DNA from: an uncultured Mollicutes bacterium | GTDB taxonomy: Bacteria; Bacillota_I; Bacilli_A; Acholeplasmatales; JAEDCM01 | Assembly: GCA_947166335.1 (NCBI GenBank) | Contig: CAMVDS010000019.1 | Span: 1-17,681, forward strand | DNA: 17,681 nt | Direction of reading: 5' to 3' | In this document: positions 1 to 5,217 of the stretch, piece by piece | Layout of the letters: the number at the start of each line of letters is the position of its first letter | Position numbering within the stretch: the first letter of the stretch is position 1 | The notes under the pieces: generated by a model | The model's input: the letters and a program-made list of their open reading frames with translations, nothing else | What the model was told of the DNA's origin: nothing | The model's database searches: none | Translations under genes and position numbers: made by a program

Positions 1-687
1 TTCATGTAACTCTTTTGGAGTTACTTTCTTAGCTAAATTAGATACCTCTAGTGGAATATCAACAAGCATTCCAGAATAGAAATTACATACATAAGGATTA
101 AATAATGGTTTATGATCTAATCCTGAAATGATCATCATTTCTTTAAGATGCTTGTGATTTTGGCTCATACCATATAAGCGGGGAGCTTCGAGTTCACTAT
201 CATTTGAACTCGTATATTGTTCAATCCCTTTCTTGCCTGCACCGCTATAACCACTTATAGCATTTGCAGATATTTGATAATGTTTATCAATAACACCAAG
301 TTTTACTAAAGGATAAACAATTGATAGAAATCCTGATGCATAGCAACCAGGTACTGCAATTCTCTTTGAATTGTTAATCTTGTTTTCTAATTCCTTATCT
401 AACTCAGGGAAACCATAAGCCCAGTCTGGGTCAGTTCTATGAGCAGTTGATGTATCAATAATTACTGTATTAGGATTTGTAACTAATTTAGCTGATTCTA
501 TAGCTGCATCATCAGGCAAGCATAAGAATACTATATCAGCTTCATTCATAATCTTTTGTTTTTCTACTGGATCTTTTCTTAATTCTTCTTTAATCTCTAG
601 TAAAGTAACATCGTTTCTTTTACTAAATCTTTCAAAAATCTTTAAGCCTGTTGTTCCACTTTTACCATCTATAAATACTTTTACCAT
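1..687 (-). CDS. argC: N-acetyl-gamma-glutamyl-phosphate reductase, type 2 (3' end cut by window edge)
   Basis: Catalyses NADPH-dependent reduction of N-acetylglutamyl-5-phosphate to the semialdehyde in arginine/ornithine synthesis; cytoplasmic. Translating the minus strand from the ATG at 687 gives 229 residues to the edge. The N-terminus VFIDGKSGTTGLKI is the nucleotide-binding start typical of the short type 2 ArgC. The catalytic cysteine is Cys115 in AVPGCYASG, and STAHRTDPDW (residues 80-89) is a further family block. Family members are about 310 residues, so about 80 are off-window. The stop of argH lies one base before the start (TAA-C-ATG), so argC is the third gene of an argG-argH-argC operon, probably translationally coupled; its own Shine-Dalgarno (AGGT) is weak. 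The type 2 assignment rests on the N-terminal motif and is fairly secure. Confidence 0.93.
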   Translation of the reverse strand, partial: MVKVFIDGKSGTTGLKIFERFSKRNDVTLLEIKEELRKDPVEKQKIMNEADIVFLCLPDDAAIESAKLVTNPNTVIIDTSTAHRTDPDWAYGFPELDKELENKINNSKRIAVPGCYASGFLSIVYPLVKLGVIDKHYQISANAISGYSGAGKKGIEQYTSSNDSELEAPRLYGMSQNHKHLKEMMIISGLDHKPLFNPYVCNFYSGMLVDIPLEVSNLAKKVTPKELHE

Positions 688-688
688 G

Positions 689-2062
689 TTATTTACCTAA
701 TTCAGCTTCTAATAATTCTATTTGCTTTAATACCATTTCTTTACTTGTTCCACCAAATGATAATCTCTTATCTACGCAGTTTCTTAAGTCTATTTCATGG
801 TATATATCAGAATCGATTAGTTCTGAATACTCCTTATACTTTTCTATTTTAATTGTATCAAGTGTTTCATTATTACTGATGGCATCTCTTACAATATTAC
901 CTGTTAATTTATAGGCATCTCTAAAAGGCATTCCTTTCTTAGCAAGATAATCAGCTAAATCAGTTGCATTGATGAAACCTTTCTTTGCTGCATTATACAT
1001 ATTATCTTTTAAGAATGTTGCTGTCTTTAACATTGGAATAAAGATAGATAAACATTCTTTAACTGTATCAATACTATCAAATAATAATTCTTTATCTTCT
1101 TGCATATCTTTATTATATGCTAGAGGGATACCCTTAAGCATTGTTAGTAAGGCAATTAGATTACCATAAGTTCTACCAGTCTTACCTCTTACAAGTTCTG
1201 TGATATCAGGATTCTTCTTTTGAGGCATAATGCTTGAACCTGTAGCATAGCTATCATCAAGTTCCATGAACTTAAATTCCCAAGAACACCAAAGAATAAT
1301 TTCTTCAGAGAATCTTGATAAATGCATCATGATTAAGCTAATAGCACTAGCTAATTCAACTGCGAAATCTCTATCGCTAACACTATCAATTGAATTAAGT
1401 GTTACATTTTCAAAGCCTAGTTTTTCTTTAACAACAAATCTATCAATCTTATGAGTTGTACCAGCTAAGGCAGCTGAACCTAGTGGCATATAATCTGTTC
1501 TTTTATAACAATCATTTAATCTATCTAAATCACGTTTAAGCATATTTGCATATGCCATTAATTGATGAGATAGTAAGATTGGTTGAGCTCGTTGTAGGTG
1601 TGTATAACCTGGCATAATCAAATCTATATTTTGCTTTGAAATGAAAATAATAGTATCAATTAAGCTCTTAACCAAGCCTTTTATCTCTAATATTTGATTT
1701 TTAGTATACATCCTAAAATCAAGTGCTACTTGATCATTTCTACTTCTTGCTGTATGAAGCTTTTTACCTACATCACCAATTCGTTTAGTAAGTACTTCCT
1801 CAACAAACATATGAATGTCTTCAGCTTCATAATCTATTTCTAGCTTTCCACTTTCTAAATCATTTAAGATTTCTTCAAGTGTTTTAATAATTAAATCTGC
1901 TTCTTCCTCTTTAATGATACCACACTTACCTAGCATAAAAGCATGAGCCATTGAGCCAGTGATATCTTCTTTATACATTCTTGAATCAACTCTAATTGAT
2001 GAATTGAAATCATTTACTTCTTTATTTAATTCTTTACTAAATCTTCCAGCCCACATCTTCAT
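689..2062 (-). CDS. argH: Argininosuccinate lyase
   Basis: Splits argininosuccinate into arginine and fumarate, the last step of arginine synthesis; homotetrameric in the family, cytoplasmic. 457 residues, the normal length. It opens MKMWAGRFSK, close to the usual MKLWGGRF start. HTARSRNDQVALD is at about residues 103-115 and GYTHLQRAQP at 152-161 (His155 in the general acid/base region). The fumarase/lyase signature GSSIMPQKKNP is at 275-285 and holds the catalytic serine on the mobile loop. The chosen ATG at 2062 has AGGAGGT seven bases upstream. An in-frame ATG two codons on would remove the conserved MKxW start and is less likely. It lies downstream of argG across a 58-nt gap with a GC-rich hairpin, and abuts argC. 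Confidence 0.97.
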   Translation of the reverse strand: MKMWAGRFSKELNKEVNDFNSSIRVDSRMYKEDITGSMAHAFMLGKCGIIKEEEADLIIKTLEEILNDLESGKLEIDYEAEDIHMFVEEVLTKRIGDVGKKLHTARSRNDQVALDFRMYTKNQILEIKGLVKSLIDTIIFISKQNIDLIMPGYTHLQRAQPILLSHQLMAYANMLKRDLDRLNDCYKRTDYMPLGSAALAGTTHKIDRFVVKEKLGFENVTLNSIDSVSDRDFAVELASAISLIMMHLSRFSEEIILWCSWEFKFMELDDSYATGSSIMPQKKNPDITELVRGKTGRTYGNLIALLTMLKGIPLAYNKDMQEDKELLFDSIDTVKECLSIFIPMLKTATFLKDNMYNAAKKGFINATDLADYLAKKGMPFRDAYKLTGNIVRDAISNNETLDTIKIEKYKEYSELIDSDIYHEIDLRNCVDKRLSFGGTSKEMVLKQIELLEAELGK

Positions 2063-2093
2063 GATTCATACCTCCTACTTTTATGCTAAATAA

Positions 2094-2112
2094 GCCCAGC
2101 ACTTCACTGGGC
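2094..2112 (-). promoter_or_regulatory. Intercistronic hairpin between argG and argH
   Basis: A perfect 6-bp GCCCAG/CTGGGC stem with a 7-nt loop lies just after the argG stop. On the transcribed strand only TTATTT follows, which is a poor T-tract. It is therefore more likely a weak terminator, an mRNA stability element or a processing site that lowers argH-argC relative to argG than a full stop. Confidence 0.55.
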
Positions 2113-2120
2113 ATATTTAA

Positions 2121-3338
2121 TTACTTTAATTTCTTTTGTGCTAATAATGCCTTTACCTTAATTGGTAGACCATATAAGTTAATGAATCCAGCTGAATCAG
2201 CTTGATTATAAACTTCATCTTCACCGAATGTAGCTACTTCTTCTGAATATAATGAATAAGGTGATGTAATAGATGCAGGAATGATGTTTCCTTTGTATAA
2301 CTTAACCTTTACACTACCTGTAACTGTTTCTTGAGTCTTATCAACGAATGCTGATAAAGCTTCTCTAAGTGGTGTAAACCATTTACCGTTATATACTAAT
2401 TCAGCAAATTCAATAGCAATTCTTTGTTTGAAATGTTGAGTATCTCTTTCAAGAGTAATTGATTCAAGTAATTCATGTGCTTCGTAAATGATAGCTCCAC
2501 CTGGAGTTTCATATACACCACGGCTCTTCATACCAACTAATCTGTTTTCAACCATATCAACTAGACCGATACCATTATCTCCACCAAGTTTATTTAATTT
2601 TTGAACTAACTCAGTAGCGCTCATCTTCTTACCATCAATGCCAACTGGTTTACCTTTTTCGAAATCAATTGTTACATAAGTTGGAGTATCAGGTGCTTTC
2701 CAAGGAGATACACCCATTTCTAGAATCTTATCATACATTGGTTCGTTAGCAGGATTTTCAAGGTCTAGGCCTTCATGTGATAAGTGCCAAATGTTCTTAT
2801 CTTTTGAGTAGTTTGTTTCTCTATTTATCTTAAGAGGGATATTATGTGCAATAGCATAATCGATTTCTTCATCTCTACTCTTAAATTCCCAGAATCTCCA
2901 AGGTGCAATGATTTGCATTTCAGGTGCAAATGCTTTAATAGCTAATTCGAAACGTACTTGGTCATTTCCTTTACCAGTACATCCATGACAAATTGCATCG
3001 CAGCCTTCCTTCTTAGCAATTTCAACAACTCTCTTAGCAATAATAGGACGAGCAAATGAAGTACCTAACATATATTTTCCTTCATACTTAGCTCCAGCTT
3101 TTACTGTTTCAAATACATAATCATTTAAGAATTCTTCTGTTAAATCTTCAATATAGATTTTAGAAGCTCCAGTTTTAATTGCTTTTTCTTCAAGTCCTTC
3201 AAGTTCACCAGATTGTCCGCAGTTACCACAAATAGCGATAACTTCGCATCCATAATGATCTTTTAACCAAGGAATGATAATAGATGTATCAAGTCCACCA
3301 GAATAAGCTAAAGCAACTTTTTTAAATTTCTTTTCCAT
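2121..3338 (-). CDS. argG: Argininosuccinate synthase
   Basis: Joins citrulline and aspartate with ATP to give argininosuccinate; cytoplasmic, tetrameric in the family. From the ATG at 3338 the protein has 405 residues, the family's usual size. The PP-loop ATP-binding motif AYSGGLDTS is at residues 11-19, and [15 protein letters not shown] and APWRFWEF are conserved synthase blocks. An upstream TTG extends the frame by 18 residues, but that stretch overlaps the leader terminator and has no homologous character. The ATG at 3338 has GGAGG eight bases before it, so it is the real start. First gene of the argG-argH-argC operon, driven by the promoter at 3571-3599 and a leader of about 225 nt that holds two candidate attenuators. 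Confidence 0.97.
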   Translation of the reverse strand: MEKKFKKVALAYSGGLDTSIIIPWLKDHYGCEVIAICGNCGQSGELEGLEEKAIKTGASKIYIEDLTEEFLNDYVFETVKAGAKYEGKYMLGTSFARPIIAKRVVEIAKKEGCDAICHGCTGKGNDQVRFELAIKAFAPEMQIIAPWRFWEFKSRDEEIDYAIAHNIPLKINRETNYSKDKNIWHLSHEGLDLENPANEPMYDKILEMGVSPWKAPDTPTYVTIDFEKGKPVGIDGKKMSATELVQKLNKLGGDNGIGLVDMVENRLVGMKSRGVYETPGGAIIYEAHELLESITLERDTQHFKQRIAIEFAELVYNGKWFTPLREALSAFVDKTQETVTGSVKVKLYKGNIIPASITSPYSLYSEEVATFGEDEVYNQADSAGFINLYGLPIKVKALLAQKKLK

Positions 3339-3372
3339 AATTTTATCCTCCAAATTTTTTATTTTTATAACT

Positions 3373-3399
3373 AAAAAGAAAAGAGCCAACAAGGCTCTT
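3373..3399 (-). terminator. Leader terminator 2 (proximal to argG)
   Basis: On the transcribed strand AAGAGCC, loop TTGTT and GGCTCTT form a perfect 7-bp stem followed by TTTTCTTTTT. It sits inside the argG leader, 35 nt before the start codon, so it can only act as a conditional terminator. Its 5' arm can instead pair with 3451-3464 (see unit B). Confidence 0.8.
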
Positions 3400-3408
3400 G
3401 ATCACAAT

Positions 3409-3417
3409 TATACTCAT
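3409..3417 (-). repeat. ATGAGTATA repeat, copy 3
   Basis: One of three exact 9-base copies (3409-3417, 3502-3510, 3562-3570) in the argG promoter and leader. Here the wider match to copy 1 is TATGAGTATAA. In this copy it follows the GTGTA arm of the unit B stem. Confidence 0.9.
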
Positions 3418-3470
3418 ACACCAACAATTATTAGTGTAATCTTTGCTAAATCAAGATTGCCTTGAGTAAG

Positions 3471-3497
3471 AAAAAACCACACCAAGTGGTCTTTTTT
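3471..3497 (-). terminator. Leader terminator 1 (distal)
   Basis: On the transcribed strand ACCAC, loop TTGGT and GTGGT form a 5-bp stem. It is extended by A/T pairs with one bulged G and followed by TTTTTTC. It lies about 70 nt into the argG transcript, so readthrough must be possible. It is the 3' end of leader unit A. Confidence 0.72.
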
Positions 3498-3501
3498 GTA
3501 A

Positions 3502-3510
3502 TATACTCAT
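3502..3510 (-). repeat. ATGAGTATA repeat, copy 2
   Basis: Exact copy of the 9-base repeat, 93 bases from copy 3 and 60 from copy 1. It follows the GTGCA arm of the unit A stem. Confidence 0.9.
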
Positions 3511-3561
3511 GCACGTTCTTGATGCAATCTTTACAAATTATCACTTGGACTTTCTTCAAGT

Positions 3562-3570
3562 TATACTCAT
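3562..3570 (-). repeat. ATGAGTATA repeat, copy 1, at the predicted transcription start
   Basis: Exact copy lying directly after the -10 box and spanning the predicted +1 (about 3564). It would therefore be only partly transcribed. It lacks the AAAGAT-stem context of the other two, so it may be a DNA operator or a relic of the duplication. Confidence 0.75.
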
Positions 3571-3599
3571 ATTTTAATTGATTAATGCCTTAATGTCAA
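3571..3599 (-). promoter_or_regulatory. argG operon promoter
   Basis: A perfect -35 TTGACA (3599-3594), a 17-bp spacer and a -10 TAAAAT (3576-3571) predict a start near 3564 and a leader of about 225 nt before argG. It is the best sigma-A match in the window. It is back to back with the ispH promoter. Confidence 0.85.
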
Positions 3600-3629
3600 C
3601 ATTTTTTTCATATTTCTTATTAGATAGCG

Positions 3630-3658
3630 TTTTCAAGCTGATAAAATAATGTTATAAT
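3630..3658 (+). promoter_or_regulatory. ispH promoter (extended -10)
   Basis: TATAAT at 3653-3658 preceded by TG-N (extended -10), with a weak -35 TTTTCA at 3630-3635 and 17 bp spacing. The predicted start near 3665 leaves only about 10 nt before the ATG at 3675, starting on the GGTGAT ribosome site itself. Confidence 0.75.
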
Positions 3659-3674
3659 TATTTTGGTGATGTTT

Positions 3675-4481
3675 ATGGAATTAAAAATTATAGAGCCAAT
3701 TGGCCTATGTAATAGTGCTTCATCTATATTAGATGAAATCGAAAAAAACATAGATAAATACAACAATATTTATATTTTAGGTGAAATATTACACAACGAA
3801 TATGTAATAAACTATCTATCAAACATGGGAATTAAGTTTGTAAAAAAGATAGATGACATTCCAAAATGCAAATACAATTTAGTTGTTCTTCCAGCACATG
3901 GTACATCACCAAAAGTATATGAAAAATTAAGCAAATATAATTTTATCGATCTTACTTGTCCTAAGATTAGAAGAATGCATAAAATGATTACTGATAACAT
4001 CGATAAGGACATTATCTTTGTAGGAAAGAAAAATCATAGTGAAACATTAGCATTTAAAGATTATAAAAACGTACATATAGTTCATTCAGTTAATGATGTT
4101 GAAAAAGCTAAAGGTTTATCTAATCCAATACTTATGTGTCAAACAACATTTGGTATAGATGATTTCAATGAAATTACTGATAAGCTTAAAGAGATATATC
4201 CAAGTTTAGTAATAATAGATACATTATGCAATATTCCTATTGATAGAATCAGAAATATTGATAAAACAGAATGTGATATATTACTTGTTATAGGGTCAAC
4301 TACATCTAGTAATGCAAACGAGATAAGAAATTCAAAATCTAACTCTATGATAGTAAGTAAACCAGAAGATATCAATATTGAAGAATTGAAGAAATATAAA
4401 ACTGTAGCTATTGCTTCAGCTTCATCTACTCCAATTCAACAAGTAAATGAAATATTAGATTACATAAGAAAAGCCATTTAA
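3675..4481 (+). CDS. ispH: 4-hydroxy-3-methylbut-2-enyl diphosphate reductase, divergent
   Basis: Last enzyme of the MEP isoprenoid pathway: a 4Fe-4S protein that reduces HMBPP to IPP and DMAPP. 268 residues, shorter than the usual 280-320. All expected catalytic positions can be matched: cysteines 12, 95 and 185; His40 (LHNEYV), His75 (PAHGTS), His121 and Glu123 (NHSE), Thr157 (CQTT), the SSN in GSTTSSNAN (211-213), and a serine in ASASSTP. The surrounding motifs are degenerate: the usual AGFCxGVxRA is IGLCNSASSI, and GHxxHPE is GKKNHSE. Start: the ATG at 3675 puts the first cysteine at position 12, exactly as in E. coli; earlier TTG/GTG/ATG codons lie in or at the promoter. Monocistronic, with its own promoter and terminator. 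A role other than IspH is possible but the kept residues argue against it. Confidence 0.85.
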   Translation: MELKIIEPIGLCNSASSILDEIEKNIDKYNNIYILGEILHNEYVINYLSNMGIKFVKKIDDIPKCKYNLVVLPAHGTSPKVYEKLSKYNFIDLTCPKIRRMHKMITDNIDKDIIFVGKKNHSETLAFKDYKNVHIVHSVNDVEKAKGLSNPILMCQTTFGIDDFNEITDKLKEIYPSLVIIDTLCNIPIDRIRNIDKTECDILLVIGSTTSSNANEIRNSKSNSMIVSKPEDINIEELKKYKTVAIASASSTPIQQVNEILDYIRKAI

Positions 4482-4500
4482 AACAAGGCTTTTTTTATTT
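4469..4500 (+). terminator. ispH terminator
   Basis: AAAAGCC (4469-4475) pairs with GGCTTTT (4487-4493) across an 11-nt loop that contains the ispH stop codon, followed by a T-rich run. The GC part is only 3 bp, so it is modest in strength. Confidence 0.65.
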
Positions 4501-4507
4501 ACATTTT

Positions 4508-4548
4508 AATTACATTGTATTGTTAATGTATTGTAATTGTTGTATAAT
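4508..4548 (+). promoter_or_regulatory. Toxin-antitoxin promoter with overlapping inverted repeats
   Basis: -35 TTGTTA (4520-4525), 17-bp spacer, -10 TATAAT (4543-4548). Two nested inverted repeats cover it: TACATT/AATGTA (4511-4516, 4525-4530) and AATTACA/TGTAATT (4508-4514, 4532-4538). Their position over the -35 and spacer is what is expected of an autorepressor site for the ribbon-helix-helix antitoxin. Predicted start is about 4555, on the GAGGTGAT ribosome site. Confidence 0.65.
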
Positions 4549-4565
4549 ATTTATGAGGTGATATT

Positions 4566-4871
4566 ATGCAAAAAGATTCAACTATATCTTTAAGAATAGA
4601 TTCAGAATTAAAAAAAGATGTTGAGGCTATTCTAAACAGTCTAGGTATTCCAATGTCAACTGCAATTACTATGTACTTTAATCAAATAAGATTAAATAAC
4701 GGAATTCCTTTTGCTCCAGTAATTCCAAAGCCAAGATCATATGAAGATTTAACTAAGGAAGAGTTACACATTCTTTGCGAGGAGTCAGAGTTACAACACT
4801 ATAACAAAAAAACTTCTTCCGCATATGATGTAGAAAAAAGATTGAAAGAAAAGATGAATAGTGAGTTATAA
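4566..4871 (+). CDS. Type II antitoxin, RelB/DinJ family
   Basis: Antitoxin that binds and blocks the toxin encoded next to it and, in this family, represses its own promoter. 101 residues. The N-terminal part (residues 5-50) fits a ribbon-helix-helix DNA-binding fold: strand STISLRID, helix ELKKDVEAILNSLG, then PMSTAITMYFNQIRLNNGIPF, a wording typical of RelB/DinJ. The charged C-terminal half (from about residue 60, EDLTKEELH onward) should be the toxin-wrapping segment. GAGGTGAT lies three bases before the ATG. Its end overlaps the toxin start by 11 nt, giving translational coupling in the standard antitoxin-first order. Which named pair (relB, dinJ) it matches best cannot be decided by eye. 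Confidence 0.88.
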   Translation: MQKDSTISLRIDSELKKDVEAILNSLGIPMSTAITMYFNQIRLNNGIPFAPVIPKPRSYEDLTKEELHILCEESELQHYNKKTSSAYDVEKRLKEKMNSEL

Positions 4872-5187
4872 AATAGAATATACTACATTTGCTGAAGAGA
4901 GCATTAACTTAATTTACGATTATATAAGAATTGTGTTATCAAATCCTATTGCTGCAAAAAACACACTTATTGGTATAACAAAAACAATTAACGAATTGGT
5001 GTTTTTCCCTTATAAAAATCGTTTGAGTGATGATGAAGAACTAATAAAATACAATGTACGAATAGCAATCTACAAAAAATATAAAATACTATACAAAATA
5101 TACGAGGATGATGAAGTGATAACCATAATGGATATATACTATGAAAAAATGGACATAAGTAATACAATTTTTATGAAGAACAAATAA
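4861..5187 (+). CDS. Type II toxin, RelE/ParE superfamily
   Basis: Toxin partner of the preceding antitoxin. 108 residues starting at GTG 4861, inside the end of the antitoxin gene. MSYKIEYTTFAEESINLIYDYI is the RelE/ParE start (strand, then a long helix), followed by the second helix NPIAAKNTLIGITKTINEL. The typical strand series is VRIAIYKKYKILYKIYED, then VITIMDIYYEKMD. RelE members cut mRNA on the ribosome and ParE members poison gyrase; the helix pattern (xxPxAA) looks more ParE-like, but the DinJ-like partner suggests an mRNA-interferase type, so the target is open. No stop or frameshift disrupts it. It is followed at once by a terminator, so the pair forms a two-gene unit. Confidence 0.85.
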   Translation: MSYKIEYTTFAEESINLIYDYIRIVLSNPIAAKNTLIGITKTINELVFFPYKNRLSDDEELIKYNVRIAIYKKYKILYKIYEDDEVITIMDIYYEKMDISNTIFMKNK

Positions 5188-5217
5188 AAAAACGCATAAC
5201 AATGCGTTTTTATTTTT
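5188..5217. terminator. Bidirectional terminator between toxin and GH26 gene
   Basis: AAACGCAT (5190-5197), loop AACA, and ATGCGTTT (5202-5209), with A-runs before and T-runs after. It works on both strands and ends both the toxin-antitoxin unit and the convergent GH26 gene, whose stop codon (5210-5212) lies in the T-run. Confidence 0.82.

Larger units (their letters stand above)
3373..3467 (-). promoter_or_regulatory. argG leader unit B: candidate structured attenuator RNA
   Basis: Second copy of the repeated leader element. Read on the minus strand it has, in order: a hairpin TCAAG-gcaat-CTTGA (3465-3451); the conserved AAAGAT; a 5-bp stem TACAC/GTGTA (3438-3434 with 3421-3417); the conserved TGAGTATA; then terminator 2. 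CAAGGC-aa-TCTTGA (3464-3451) can pair over 12 bp, with a 2-nt bulge, with TCAAGAGCCTTG (3401-3390), which contains the terminator's 5' arm. That antiterminator excludes both the first hairpin and the terminator. No T-box sequence is present. The pairings are seen in the sequence; the ligand and mechanism are unknown. Confidence 0.6.
3471..3561 (-). promoter_or_regulatory. argG leader unit A: candidate structured attenuator RNA
   Basis: First copy of the leader element. On the minus strand: a hairpin ACTTG...CAAGT (3561-3557 with 3547-3543); TTTGTAA (3537-3531), which pairs perfectly over 7 bp with TTACAAA (3501-3495) and encloses the core; AAAGAT; a stem TGCAT/GTGCA (3526-3522 with 3514-3510); TGAGTATA; then terminator 1. 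CCAAGTG (3548-3542) can pair with CACTTGG (3488-3482) in the terminator. Order and core match unit B while the stem sequences differ, as in duplicated structured RNAs. Function is inferred. Confidence 0.58.

Noticed and set aside
969..1454. Plus-strand open frames inside argH
   Set aside because: Both lie opposite conserved argH sequence and show no motif or ribosome site of their own.
3339..3392. Upstream TTG start for argG adding 18 residues
   Set aside because: The extension covers the terminator and the ribosome site, is not ArgG-like, and the ATG at 3338 has a good GGAGG.
3390..3564. T-box leader controlling argG
   Set aside because: Long leader and terminators fit, but there is no T-box sequence, no antiterminator of the usual form and no stem I layout.
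3409..3570. Leader peptides starting at the three ATGAGTATA copies (all begin Met-Ser-Ile)
   Set aside because: No Shine-Dalgarno precedes any copy, the frames differ in length and content (the first ends after four residues), and none has a run of arginine codons.
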